From Phyllostachys edulis (lineage: Eukaryota > Streptophyta > Magnoliopsida > Poales > Poaceae): 64,000 bases of DNA. The DNA is taken from positions 67,728,877 to 67,792,876 of the forward strand of contig CM070548.1 in assembly GCA_036346405.1 (NCBI GenBank), in the 5' to 3' direction. Positions 11,194 through 21,352 of this stretch are shown here, piece after piece; positions within the stretch are counted from its first letter, which is position 1, and every line of letters begins with the position of its first letter. The notes beneath the pieces were generated by a model that did not search any database, was not told the origin of the DNA, and was given only the letters and a program-made list of their open reading frames with translations. The translations under genes and the position numbers were made by a program.

Positions 11194-13537
11194 AGAGTCA
11201 CCTCGATCGCGACCTCCACAGCGAAAGTGCTCGACACGCATCAAGGATCGCCACACCATCGCAGCCATGAACGACTACATCAACCGCCGACAGCAACCAA
11301 CCGAGTGCGAGGGCACCAGGGGCTCCGGCAATCAGCTGCCGGACCCGCCGCCGAGGCCACGAATCGAGGGGGGCCACGGCGAACCACGTCAGCGGGTCAT
11401 AAGCATGATAACGGGGGGATCTTCGCTTGGCCTAAAATCCAAGAGGCAGCGCCGCGCCTATGCCCGGCAAATCCACCATGTCGCGACATGGCCTGCGCAC
11501 GGGCCACCCCGATACACCGAGGTGCCCATCACTTTCGGCCCTGGGGACGCTCAGGGCATCCACTTCCCACACCAAGACCCCATCGTCATTTCCGCCACCA
11601 TTGCGGACTTCGAGGTCAGACGCGTTCTAGTGGACGACGGAAGCTCCGCCGACCTCCTGTTCGCAGACGCCTTCGATAAAATGATGATTCCAAGGGACCG
11701 CCTGTCACCTCCGAGCATACCCCTCATAGGCTTCGGCGGCAGTCCAGTGACGGCTTTGGGACAAATCGACCTGGCCGGCACATTCAGTAGCGGCCCCGTC
11801 TTGCGCACGGAGACTATCACCTTCGACGTGGTCCACATGCCGTACCAGTATAATGCAACGTTGAACGCCTTCGGGGCGGTCGCCCATCACAACTACATAT
11901 GCACGAAGATCCCTGCCCCGGGGGGCGTCATCACCGTGCGGGGTGACCAAGATCTCGCTAGGCAAACCAAGCTGGCGATCGATCCCTTCGCCCGACATGT
12001 TCACACAGTCGAGGCCAGCGCAGCCACCCTGCCAGAAGAACCCTCCAGCAAGTGGGCCCCGAGGGCCAAACCGGAGGGACAGTTGCAAAAGGTTGCCTTG
12101 GAGGACGCATCCCCAGAAAAAACAATCGCCTTGGGGGCGGAGCTTCCCGCACGGGAGCGCAACACCATCCTCGGCGTGCTCCGGGCCAACTCCGACATCT
12201 TCACATGGAGCCCGGAGGACATACCAGGCGTGGCCCGTGAGACTATGGAACATAGCCTCGCCCTCCGAAGCGAAGCAATCCCCAAGAAACAAAAGTTGCG
12301 CCGCATGACGTCGGAACGGCTACAAGCCGCCAAGGCCGAAATAGCGAAGCTGTTAAAGGCAGGGGTCGTCAGAGAAGTCAAACACTCGGAGTTGCTCGCA
12401 AACCCCGTCCTAGTACAGAAGAGCACGGGCAAGTGGCGTATGTGTGTCGACTTCACTGACCTCAACAAGGCGTCCTCCAAAGATGACTTCCCACTACCAC
12501 GCATAGACCAGTTGGTGGACGCCACCTCTGGCTGTGAATTGATGAGTTTCCTCGACGCATACTCCGGATACCATCAAATCTTCATGGCCAAGGAGGACGA
12601 AGTGAAGACTGCCTTCATAACCCCAATCGGGACATTCTGCTTCCACAGAATGCCCTTCGGCCTAAAAAATGCCAGAGCCACTTTCACACGTCTCATTACC
12701 AAAGTGTTGGCGGAGCAGTTGGGGCGCAACGTTGAAGCCTACGTCGATGACATCGTAGTAAAAAGCAAGATCGCCTCCTCTCACGCAGAAGACCTCCAGG
12801 AGACATTTGGCAACTTTCAGAAGGAGGGAATCAAGCTAAACCCCGACAAATGTGCCTTCGGGGTCAAAGCTGGCAAGCTCTTGGGATTCCTTGTCTCCGA
12901 AAGGGGCATTGAGGCTAACCCAGAGAAAATTCGAGCCATCTAGGAAATGGAGGCACCTCGCACCGTGCGAGAAGTACAAAGGTTGACGGGCCGCCTCGCT
13001 GCCCTCAGTCGGTTCTTATCCCGATCAGCCGAACGAGCCCTGCCCTTCTTCAAAACGCCTCGGGGCACAGAGCCGTTTCGCTGGACCGAAGCATGCCAGA
13101 ACGCATTCCAGGACCTCAAGAAGTACCTGAACCAGCTCCCATGCATGACCAGCCCGAAGCCCCATGCATAGCTCCTCTTGTACCTCGCAGCCTCCTCAGC
13201 GGCGGTCAGCGCGGTCCTCGTACAAGAAGAGGGTGGCCAACGCCCCATGTACTATGTCTCCGAGGCACTCCAGGGAGCAAAGGTCCACTACACGGAGTTG
13301 GAAAAGCTCGCCTATGCCCTACTCATGGCCTCGCGCAAGCTCCGGCATTACCTCCTGGCGCAAGCCATTGTGGTACCAACATCCTACCCCCTGGCGCTCA
13401 TGCTTCGCAATAAAGACGCGTCAGGACGCATCGGCAAGTGGGCGGCGGAGCTGGCACCCTTCGACATTACCTTCGCAGCCCGCACTGCCATCAAATCCCA
13501 GTCCCTAGCGGACTTCGTCGCCGAGTGGACTCCCTAG
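11111..13537 (+). pseudogene. Protease, reverse transcriptase and RNase H of the gypsy element
   Basis: One reading frame carries the aspartic protease motif VDDGSSADLLF (about 11630), a Gly-rich loop (IGFGG, about 11728), the RT region with WRMCVDFTDLN (12436), FLDAYSGYHQI (12549), FGLKNA (12657) and the catalytic YVDDIVVKSK (12740-12769), then the connection and RNase H segment with VHYTELEKLAYAL (13288) and SLADFVAEW (13502). In-frame TAG stops occur at 12941 (at a Trp position), 13169 and 13536. The protease has Asp-Asp-Gly instead of Asp-Thr-Gly at its core, which I believe is common in this lineage. Otherwise the frame is remarkably intact over 2.4 kb. Confidence 0.85.
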
Positions 13538-13559
13538 GCCGACGGCCACCTCTCGGAGC

Positions 13560-13990
13560 AAGCAGAGGCACCATGGACCGTCCACACCGACGGATCCTGG
13601 TGCGTAGCCGGGGCAGGCGCAGCGGCCATACTGGTCGCACCAGATGGCCGGAGCATGTCATACGCGGCACGCCTTGACTTCCCCACAACAAACAATGCTT
13701 CGGAATATGAGGCCTTACTGCTGGGCCTCCGCAAAGCCCGAGCCCTAGGCGCCAAGCGCGTCATAGTCAAAAGCGATTCTCGCCTCATGGCAGGCCACTT
13801 TGACAAAAGCTTCGTCACCAGAGACCCCGAAATGGCTCGATATTTGAAGGTCGTGCGGGCCGCGGCGAATCACTTCCTCGGCATTACCGTACAAGCAATC
13901 CTGTGGAGCGACAATGAGGCGGCAGACCAGCTCGCGAAGGCGGCAAGCTCCGAGATCGCCTCACCAGAGGTCTTCACGAGGTATCAAGGC
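13560..13990 (+). pseudogene. Second, plant-type RNase H (aRH) of the gypsy element
   Basis: The same frame continues after the TAG at 13536 with an independent RNase H domain: WTVHTDGSW (about 13573), TNNASEYEALLLGL (13689), VKSDSRLM (13766) and WSDNEAADQLAKAAS (13905). The D-E-D-D pattern expected for RNase H is present. Two RNase H domains in tandem identify the Tat clade. The frame is lost near 13980, where a shift leads into the integrase frame. Confidence 0.8.
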
Positions 13991-15324
13991 TCCCCAGATC
14001 GCCAGAGGAGCCAAGGGCCCGCCGGAAGCACTAGGGGCTGGGCTCGAAACAACCAATCATGCACCAGAACAAGGGGCTGCGCGTCCTATACTGCTCGTCG
14101 ACGAGGTAGATTGGTGCGGGTCGATCACCGCCTACCTCCAAGGCGGAGAACCCGAAGACTCACCAGAAGCAAGAAGGCTCAAACATCGCTCCCGAAATTA
14201 CCGCATCGTCAACGGCGAATCGCATAAAGGAGGCGTGCACCCCTTCTCCGGTGCATCTCGCGCCAGGAAGGCGCGGACCTGCTGAAGGAAATCCATGAGG
14301 GAGACTGCGGAGCGCACCAGGCCCCCCGGAGCATCATCGCAAGGGCTTTTCGCCAAGGCCTCTATTGGCCAACCGCACTCCGGGACGCCCAAGACCTCGT
14401 TCAGCATTGCCAGGGCTGCCAGTGGGCCAGCCACAACCCGAGGCACCAGCAGTACCCCTCCAGCCGCTACCCCCTGTCTGGCCCTTCGCACGGTGGGGGC
14501 TTGACATCATCGGCCCCTTCCCGGCGGCAAGGGGCAGCCTCCGTTTTGCCTTCGTCGGCATCAAATGCTTCTCCAGATGGGTGGAGGCGGAGCTCGTCGC
14601 CAAAATTACAGCCGCGGCGGCGTAGCGATCTGTATGGAGGAACATCATCTGCCGATACGGGGTGCCGCGAGACATCGTCACCGACAACGGCACCCAGTTT
14701 GACTCCGCGACTTTTAAAACGTTTTGCCAGGGCCTCGGCATCACAATACGCTTCACGTCTGTAGGCCACCCCGAGGCCAATGGGGCGGTGGAACGGGCCA
14801 ACGGCAACCTCATTGCGGGCCTCAACAAACGCCTCGTGGGATTGCCAAGGGGACTCTGGCCAGAGGAGCTTCAGAAGGCATTGTGGGCACTCCGCACCAC
14901 ACCAACTCGAGCCACGGGCTTCTCCCCGTTCAAGTTGTTGTTCGGAGATGAAGCAATGACCCCTGGGGAGCTCACCGCAAGATCCCTATGAGCAACACAG
15001 GACACCGACCCCGCCAATCGCGAAGTCTCCCTTGACTTGCTAGAAGAAAACCGCGTCGAAGCCATCTCAACCATGGCAAGGTACGCGGATGGAGTGGCAA
15101 GAGCATACAACAAGAAAGTGAGGCCCCGCCCCCTCGCACCTAGCGACATGGTCCTCAAGCGAGTCGCCAACCCGGCCACAGTCGGTAAGCTCGAGTCCAA
15201 ATGGGAGGGGCCATACATCATCACCAAGAGCACAAGGGCCGGCATGCATTACATCGCCACCCCGGAGGGGCAACAGCTCGGCCACACATGGAACACCAAG
15301 AGCCTCCGCAGGTTCTACCCCTAG
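13990..15324 (+). pseudogene. Integrase of the gypsy element, frameshifted
   Basis: Integrase joins the cDNA to chromosomal DNA. The N-terminal HHCC zinc site (EIHEGDCGAH and HCQGCQWA) lies at 14290-14430. The catalytic core has Asp in RWGLDIIGPFP (about 14495), Asp in VTDNGTQF (about 14680) and Glu in EANGAVERAN (about 14775). The C-terminal part (KLESKWEGPYII) runs to the TAG at 15324. The modules lie in different frames, with shifts near 13980, 14280, 14460 and 14620, and a TGA follows TARSL at 14991. It is not translatable as one protein. Confidence 0.8.
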
Positions 15325-15483
15325 GATTCTCTGTCTTTTGTAGAAAAACCCGGCTATGCCCGGACAACGCCCCCCCCGCTGGTCGGAACTCGGGGGGCGT
15401 GTACAAACACATGTACTTTTGGAACTTTTTGTAACTACACAATGGACGAAGCGGGCAAACACCTCACTAGCACTGCAATAAAA

Positions 15484-15905
15484 TCCACCGCGCATGGCCT
15501 TCGGCCCCGGTGCACACCGACGCCCTCTGCGAGTGCGAGTGTCTAAACTAAAGCCACCGTGCATGGCCTTTGGCCCCGGTGCACACCGACGCCCTTCGCG
15601 GGCGCGAGTGTCTAAACTAAAGACACCGCGCATGGCCATCGGCCCCGGTGCACACCGACGCCCTCCGCAGGCGTGAGTGTATAGACTAAAGCCACCGCGC
15701 ATGGCCTTCAGCCCCGGTGCACACCGACGCCCTCCGCAGGCGCGAGTGTATAGACTAAAGCCAACGCGCATGGCCTTCGGCCCCGGTGCACACCGACGCC
15801 CTCCGCAGGCGCGAGGGGGTAAACCACAGCCACCGTGCATGGCCATCGGCCCCGGCACACAACGATGTCCTCCGCAAGGGCCCAAGGCCACCGGGCGCAT
15901 CATCA
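15484..15905. repeat. Six-copy 69-bp tandem repeat array
   Basis: The word CATGGCC recurs at 15493, 15562, 15631, 15700, 15769 and 15838, exactly 69 bp apart. Each unit contains GGCCCCGGTGCACACCGACG. Units are about 90% identical by eye, the last being most diverged. Such arrays between integrase and 3' LTR are typical of Tat elements. Because 69 is a multiple of three, a long spurious open frame appears on the minus strand (15067-15948). Confidence 0.95.
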
Positions 15906-16830
15906 GCCCGACACAAGCACTACAGGGCATCGCACAGCGAGCGATCAAGCAAAGACGACGCGCAAAGCTAACCCCAGCATGGAACGTCCATCAGAACAAG
16001 CCACGCCAGGGGGGGGGGACGGCGCGAGGCTTCACCTCCCTCGAAACAAAAATGTTAGGGCTCCCCGGAATGTCGCCGGGCCCGCCACCTCCCGCGCCTA
16101 ATGCTCGGTTTTGCTCTCGGCTGGTTTTCCGCGATGGCTTGTTGCTTTCCGCGCTCGGTGAGCGTGAAAGGGGACACGCGTCAGCCCCTCGGCGATTCTG
16201 CGCTCGTATGGGGTCTACTTCTGCAAATACGGTGGAAGAGAGGTCATTTTTTTGCAATTACGTGGCGCTACAGAGCCAAATCAAAAAAAATTCCAAGATG
16301 TGTGTGCGTGAATGCCTCATGTGTAGTTGAAAAAGAAGGTAGGCAATAGGTAATAGCTAGCTGCTATATGGGCACACAAAACGAACACAAATTTAGTTAC
16401 TAAACCTATGTAGCTAGGTAGGTAGAGCACCTAGCTGCAACCAGCGACCACGTGAGAGTGTGATAGGGTAGTAGTACATTGGTACATACAACAGTTTTTG
16501 CTCTAAACGATATTGTTTTGGTCGTTATTACCGAAACTAACTGTTCACTGGCCGTAATGAAAAAAATGTCACAATAGATATGTTGGGGCTAACACGTGTT
16601 CAAAACCGTGCCTCCCATGTTCGGATTTCATATGCACCACACATCTGGTACCCGGATTTGCCTCGTCCCGCCACGTGGTAGATACCGCTCGTTTGGCACA
16701 CAAACAATGTTTATTTGTGTGTTGGTCGACGTGTCAAGATCGCGATCCCTCGAGCCACGGACATGCTCGGCAAGACATCCGCTTCGGACACTCGCCCCTA
16801 GTAGCCCCTCTCGTCCCTCTCCGCTCCCCC
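15906..16830. other. Possible gypsy 3' LTR remnant and unassigned flank
   Basis: From 16052 (TGTTAGGGCTCCCC) to about 16260 is GC-rich sequence that may be the start of the gypsy 3' LTR. Bases 16330-16500 resemble 55270-55380 (AGGTAGAGCACC... and CAGCGACCAC/CAGCAACCAC), a dispersed repeat. 16500-16830 shows no family; it is the target flank of CACTA-2 and ends in a C-run. Confidence 0.4.
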
Positions 16831-17661
16831 CACTACTACAAAAATGCTAATGTGGATATCATGGGGATATGCCCATGATCTTAGGATGATGAAACAATTG
16901 GCAATGGTGCTTTTGGTTTGAAGTTTCACGCGTTTTCGACAAAGTTTTAGATCTGTCAGGTCAGCGGCGGTCTGACCAGCTTTTGTGCTGATTGTTGATT
17001 TTAGTGGTGATTTGATTTTGGGATAGGTCATATCCATATTTGATAGTGCATATGTGTTGCATATTGTATGTTTTGGCTAACGTGGGTCAAGTTGTAAAGA
17101 ACTTGTTCCCGGATTTGTGTTTGCTTGTCTATTTCTGTGCAGGTGGCTTGAAGGTCAACGACGGTCAACGGCGAGGAGGATCGGGACTAAGCTTGGAGAG
17201 TTGAGGTCCAGAACGATCATGGATGCCGGGTGAGGTCAAGTGACTCAAGCGTGGCGCAGAATGGACAATGATGACCGAAGCAGGCGATTCGGTCGGGTTG
17301 GATCAAGCGCGCGAGTCGTTGCAAGTGCTCGATGGTCTTTGGTGGGATCCGGACGGGAGAGACTTGACGACATGGAGCCGTTGATCAACCTACACGTGGC
17401 GAAGCAGACGATTGCTTCAACAGATGGACTCGGTCTTTTGGAAAGGATCGAGAAGGGGTATTTTGGTAATTTTACCAAATACCACCTTGGTGACCTTTTG
17501 ACTAAGCCGCGGCGCGGGTCGGCGCATGGTGAAGCGGTTTAGATCAATCGACGATGAAGACGGCGCTTTGAGATGCGTGCGTGTGTATTCCGTTGATGTT
17601 GGGCCTTAACGGAAGCCCATTAGGGTAAATCTCCATTAAGGTTTTTAGGGTTTGTTATTGC

Positions 17662-17672
17662 CCTATAAAAGG
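17662..17672 (+). promoter_or_regulatory. TATA box of S1 LTR
   Basis: CCTATAAAAGG lies about 810 bp into the LTR and is identical in the 3' LTR at 25559-25569. It is the best candidate for the core promoter that drives the gag transcript. Confidence 0.6.
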
Positions 17673-17959
17673 AACTCTAGATGGGTCATTTGGGGCTGTT
17701 GGAGAAGAAGGCAGCCACTGAGAAAAAGTTGAGGCAGTGGCCTCTCTGCCCTGCAAAACAAAAAATGCAGAGGCTTTAGGTTAGGGGTTTTTGGAGTTCA
17801 CGGCGGTGGCAGTAGAAAAGCAGATTAATTTTTATGGTTGCTGCTTGCTTGTTGGGTCGGCGGCCAGCAGAGACATGTTTGACTTGATGTTAATTGCTGC
17901 TGCCTTCTTGATGTGACCGGATCTATTTTTTATTTTCACTGCCTTGAAAAATCTGGTGT

Positions 17960-18007
17960 TTGGCCGAGCGGGTAGAGCCCCTGGGCGGCGGAGGCAGGGT
18001 TCGAACG
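17960..18007 (+). promoter_or_regulatory. tRNA-like A box and B box inside the S1 LTR
   Basis: TGGCCGAGCGG at 17961 matches the pol III A-box consensus and GGTTCGAAC at 17998 matches the B-box core; the roughly 37-bp spacing is tRNA-like. The first part resembles a tRNA-Ser/Leu D-arm. The 3' LTR keeps the A box (25855) but its B box is disrupted (GGTTCGCCG). No full cloverleaf can be drawn, so this is a tRNA-derived remnant or chance match. Confidence 0.4.
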
Positions 18008-19244
18008 TTTTTGCATCTTGCTTGTGAGCTGTTTTCTCTGTGATTGATCTTAGCAGCTGATGCTTTGTACTGGATCGCCAGCTTTTGTTCTCTTTTGCGT
18101 TGAGTTTCTTGGTAGCGCCCTGTAGCGCGGGTTGGAAAACCAGAGATTGGTGGTGCCCGTAGAAATTGAAGCAAGCGGCGGCTTGAATCTTTTTTTTATT
18201 GCCGTTTCTCTGCTTGATGCTGTGACCGATTCCGGGAAAACGGTGGCCTGTGTACCGGCCGTGAAAACCAAGTGTCAGCGGTAGCTTGTTCTTCCATGAG
18301 AATAAGGAAAACAGCCGACGGCGGCGCTTGAAGCCCTGCAGAAATTGATTTCCTCAGCGGTTGTTGGAGAACGCAAAAACAGGAGCTTCTCAGCGGTGTC
18401 TCGGTCTAAAAAAAACCGGATCTGTGCTTGAGTTGTTTCAACTTGTTCGTCCTATAAAAATCCTGTTTTCTTTGGCAGCGGTTCCAGGTTGGGGATTTGT
18501 TTATTATCTGGTCGGTATTTTGTTTTGCTGAGGAATGAGATGATTCTCGGCTGCATTGATTGCTGTTCGCTTCTTTGCTGCTTGGTATGCTCGGTGCGTA
18601 TGTGTGTGTGCGCCTGTGGCGCTTTTGAGCCCTCTTGACCGCCTCGAGCTCTGAGTTTTTGGAGGCGGCATTTTCTCTCAGCAAAATCAGATGCTAGTGC
18701 GGCAGTAGTGATTGCAGTTTTGCTTCTTGCATTTTACTGTTTCAATTGGTTTTGATTGCCTGGCTGCGCCCTTCATTGATCCGACTGAGTCCCATCGGTT
18801 TGTGATTTCGGATCCTGCTGCTTCACTGTGTTGGATTAGTTTTTGTTTACTAGTGTCTGCTTGTCACCTCTGTGTGGACTGGTAGACAGGTTAATTAGAT
18901 GGCAGCGGCTGTAAGCTTCTTTGCTTGTCCGATTGGTTTGTCGATCACGCGTTTAGTTTTTCCGTTGCTAGTAGCAGTATCTTGTTGTTTTGGCCAGTAG
19001 TTTACTGTTTTATGATTTGTTTATTTAGCTGTCTTGTTGTTGTGCTTGATACAGCCTTGAGTTGATTAGGCTTTTACTTAGGGGTTTGATCGGATTCAAC
19101 ACAGGTCATCCATTGTGCTCAGATACAGATCTTCATAGCTTTTATAGCTATTGGAGTGAAAGTAGTGTTGAGTTTGATCATGGTGAAAAATAGAGAAAGC
19201 GTCTATTCACCCCCCCCCTCTAGTCGCCTTTCCGGTCCTACAAT

Positions 19245-19256
19245 TGGTATCAGAGC
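19245..19256 (+). other. Primer binding site (initiator tRNA-Met) of S1
   Basis: TGGTATCAGAGC begins 2 bp after the 5' LTR end and is complementary to the 3' end of plant initiator tRNA-Met, the primer used by most plant copia elements. Confidence 0.95.
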
Positions 19257-19294
19257 CAAGTTTGCTCTTTTGTGATCTTAACTGATATTTGAGC

Positions 19295-21352
19295 ATGGCA
19301 ACAGATATGAGGACTTGTGAGCGGTTCCTTGCGTCTTGTCGTGGTTCTTTTACCAATGGTGTTGGATGTAACAAGATATTTGAATGTATGATAAGTGTAA
19401 TGGCGATGGAGGAGGAAGTCTCCTATAATATCTGTGGCAAATCCTTTTGTTTTGATTGTCCTAGTTTCAGGGATGAGTCACTTTTGGAGCCCAAGGAGAA
19501 GAAGCCCAGTGGCATCTGTACAGCAGCTTTTGAGGATGAACATGATGGAGAGGATTTTGATGATGAGCCTTTTGATGATAGTGATGACTCTTATGAGGAC
19601 GATCCCCTACTTGAGCTAAGCAAGGTGAGCAAAGAAAAACTTGTAAAAGTCTTATATTCATATGATCTTAAACTGCTTGCTCTTAGGAAGAAAGTAAAAT
19701 TGTTAGAAAAAGAGAAGGGTGATTTGTCTCATGAGCTCTTTGAATTGAAAACCTCCATGAATGCTTATGATTCATTGCTTGTAGATATGGAGAACTTGAA
19801 CAATTCTTTTGCATGCCTAAAATCTGAAAATGAAATTTTGAAATCAAATGTTTCTATGCCTTGTGATTCTTGTATTGCCTTACATCATGAACTTGACAAT
19901 GCTAAGTTAGAAATAGGCAATCTTAGTTCTATGGCTAGAAATAATTGTGATTCTTGTGTAGGCATGCTTGCTGATTTTGAGAAGCTTAAATTGACTAATT
20001 CCATGCATCTTGAGCAATTAGAAAATGCTAGGGCTGATATTATTGAAATTGAAGCTAGGCCTTGTAGCATGTGCTTTGAATATGAAAAATTGTTTAAGGA
20101 TGGTTTAGTCTCTTGCAAGAATTGTGCTTGTCTAGAAACTGAAATTGATGCTTTGAACTGCAAGCTTAATTCAAATGCATCATTAATTTCTTGCACATCT
20201 TGCATTTCATTGAAGAGCGAGGTTGAGTCTTTGCGCGATGATATGAGCGCCAAATCATGTGACTCTTGTATTTGCCTTCACTCCGAGATTGATATTCTTA
20301 AGATTTCTCTTGCTTCTTTGCATTCGGAGTTGGAGTCTTTTTGTGCTAAACGTGAGTCACTTGATGTTGGTTTTTGTGGCATCGCTTTGGATAGCTCTTC
20401 TTTGGTGAATTCGACTCTTTCGGACTCTTCTTGTGTTGTCCAACGGATTTCAAAAGACAAATGTGCTTCTTTCTCAAATGGTACTAAATCTTCACAAAAG
20501 AAGTACCATTGCACATTTTGTAATAAGAATGGACACACTCTTGGGTTTTGCTTTCGCCGTTTGAAACATGAGCGTCGAGTGCGTCATCGTACCTCTAGGA
20601 ACACACATAGCCTTTCTCATGACATGTGTGGGTCTAGTGTTGATACGAGGACGAGTCATGATGCTAGTTCTTCCAGGATTTCTTCTTTGAGCCATAATGG
20701 TGCTTCGTCCTCTCGGACCGTGTCTACTAGTAGACCTTTACACCATTGCTCATTTTGTGGGAAGAATGGACATCATGTGGATTTTTGTTTCCGGCATGCA
20801 AAACAGATGCGTCGAGCTCATGCTTCTAAGTCTCCTAGTGGGCATAGTCTTTCTCATGACATGCACACTAAAGGGCCAAGCACGAAGACTCGATTTGTTG
20901 ATGGCTTCTTTGACACCTTTTCTAGTGGTGTCGGACAGCACCGTGGACATGGTTTGCATAGTTTTGATTCTGGTCCACGAGCTGCCCAGAGGCAGGATTT
21001 CCGCCGTTGTCCAAGAGGTGGACCTCGTTTTGTTCATCGAGGTACTCACCCACGGCGAGGTTGTGTGAGTTCTTTTGATGCTTCTGTTGGTTCTCATCTT
21101 GGTGCTTTCAAGCAAGGCCATCGTCGCTTTTCTAGAGATGGACCTCATTTTCCTCTTCGAGTTGTCCACTCGCGGCGTGCCTCCAAGGATGAGATTGGAT
21201 CTTCTTGCATGAACCATCATTTGCATCATGCTAACTCACATAATGGTTCGACTGCCTCTGGTGGTGGTGTGTCCAAGGTTTGGGTTCCCAAGCATTTGCT
21301 ATCTAACCCTTCGGGATCCAAGACTTGGACACCTTGCCTTTCTCATGTGTAG
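19295..21352 (+). CDS. gag: Gag-like protein of S1, 685 residues, no capsid domain recognised
   Basis: An intact frame starts at ATG 19295, 39 bp after the PBS. Order of features: an N-terminal Cys-rich part (CGKSFCFDC), an acidic stretch (DEHDGEDFDDEPFDDSDD, about residues 80-100), a long coiled-coil-like region with six CxxC motifs (CDSC, CDSC, CSMC, CKNC, CTSC, CDSC) at about 35-residue spacing between residues 185 and 330, two CCHC zinc knuckles (CTFCNKNGHTLGFC and CSFCGKNGHHVDFC) and a basic, His/Arg/Ser-rich tail with KVWVPKHLL. No UBN2/capsid domain like that in the gag at 41952 is recognisable. Only gag-type functions (RNA binding, assembly) can be suggested. Lack of stops over 2 kb suggests recent constraint or recent insertion. 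Confidence 0.85.
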   Translation: MATDMRTCERFLASCRGSFTNGVGCNKIFECMISVMAMEEEVSYNICGKSFCFDCPSFRDESLLEPKEKKPSGICTAAFEDEHDGEDFDDEPFDDSDDSYEDDPLLELSKVSKEKLVKVLYSYDLKLLALRKKVKLLEKEKGDLSHELFELKTSMNAYDSLLVDMENLNNSFACLKSENEILKSNVSMPCDSCIALHHELDNAKLEIGNLSSMARNNCDSCVGMLADFEKLKLTNSMHLEQLENARADIIEIEARPCSMCFEYEKLFKDGLVSCKNCACLETEIDALNCKLNSNASLISCTSCISLKSEVESLRDDMSAKSCDSCICLHSEIDILKISLASLHSELESFCAKRESLDVGFCGIALDSSSLVNSTLSDSSCVVQRISKDKCASFSNGTKSSQKKYHCTFCNKNGHTLGFCFRRLKHERRVRHRTSRNTHSLSHDMCGSSVDTRTSHDASSSRISSLSHNGASSSRTVSTSRPLHHCSFCGKNGHHVDFCFRHAKQMRRAHASKSPSGHSLSHDMHTKGPSTKTRFVDGFFDTFSSGVGQHRGHGLHSFDSGPRAAQRQDFRRCPRGGPRFVHRGTHPRRGCVSSFDASVGSHLGAFKQGHRRFSRDGPHFPLRVVHSRRASKDEIGSSCMNHHLHHANSHNGSTASGGGVSKVWVPKHLLSNPSGSKTWTPCLSHV

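Larger units (their letters stand above)
10369..15905 (+). mobile_element. Tat-lineage Ty3/gypsy retrotransposon, degenerate
   Basis: The domain order is gag, aspartic protease, reverse transcriptase, RNase H, a second plant-type RNase H, integrase, then a 69-bp tandem array. A second RNase H before integrase and tandem repeats between pol and the 3' LTR are hallmarks of the Tat clade (Grande, Retand, RIRE2-like). Every module carries stops or frameshifts, so the copy cannot be autonomous. Neither LTR could be recognised; a TGTTAGGGCTCCCC sequence at 16052 after a G-tract (16011-16018) is a possible 3' LTR start. The element is strikingly GC-rich compared with its neighbours. Confidence 0.8.
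16851..19242 (+). repeat. 5' LTR of element S1
   Basis: It begins TGTGGATATCATGGGG and ends TTTCCGGTCCTACA. A TATA box lies at 17663 and a tRNA-like A/B box pair at 17961-18006. It differs from the 3' LTR by scattered substitutions and small indels; the largest differences are near 17275-17345 and 17850-17885. Confidence 0.92.

Noticed and set aside
11551..12525. Minus-strand frames of 95-195 codons in gypsy pol
   Set aside because: Antisense shadows of the strongly supported protease and reverse transcriptase frame.
15067..15948. 293-codon open frame on the minus strand
   Set aside because: It is produced by the 69-bp tandem array, whose period is a multiple of three, plus the antisense of integrase; the translation is a monotonous repeat.
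17240..17542. 100-codon frame inside the S1 LTR
   Set aside because: It lies upstream of the LTR TATA box, is altered in the 3' LTR copy and has no recognisable domain.
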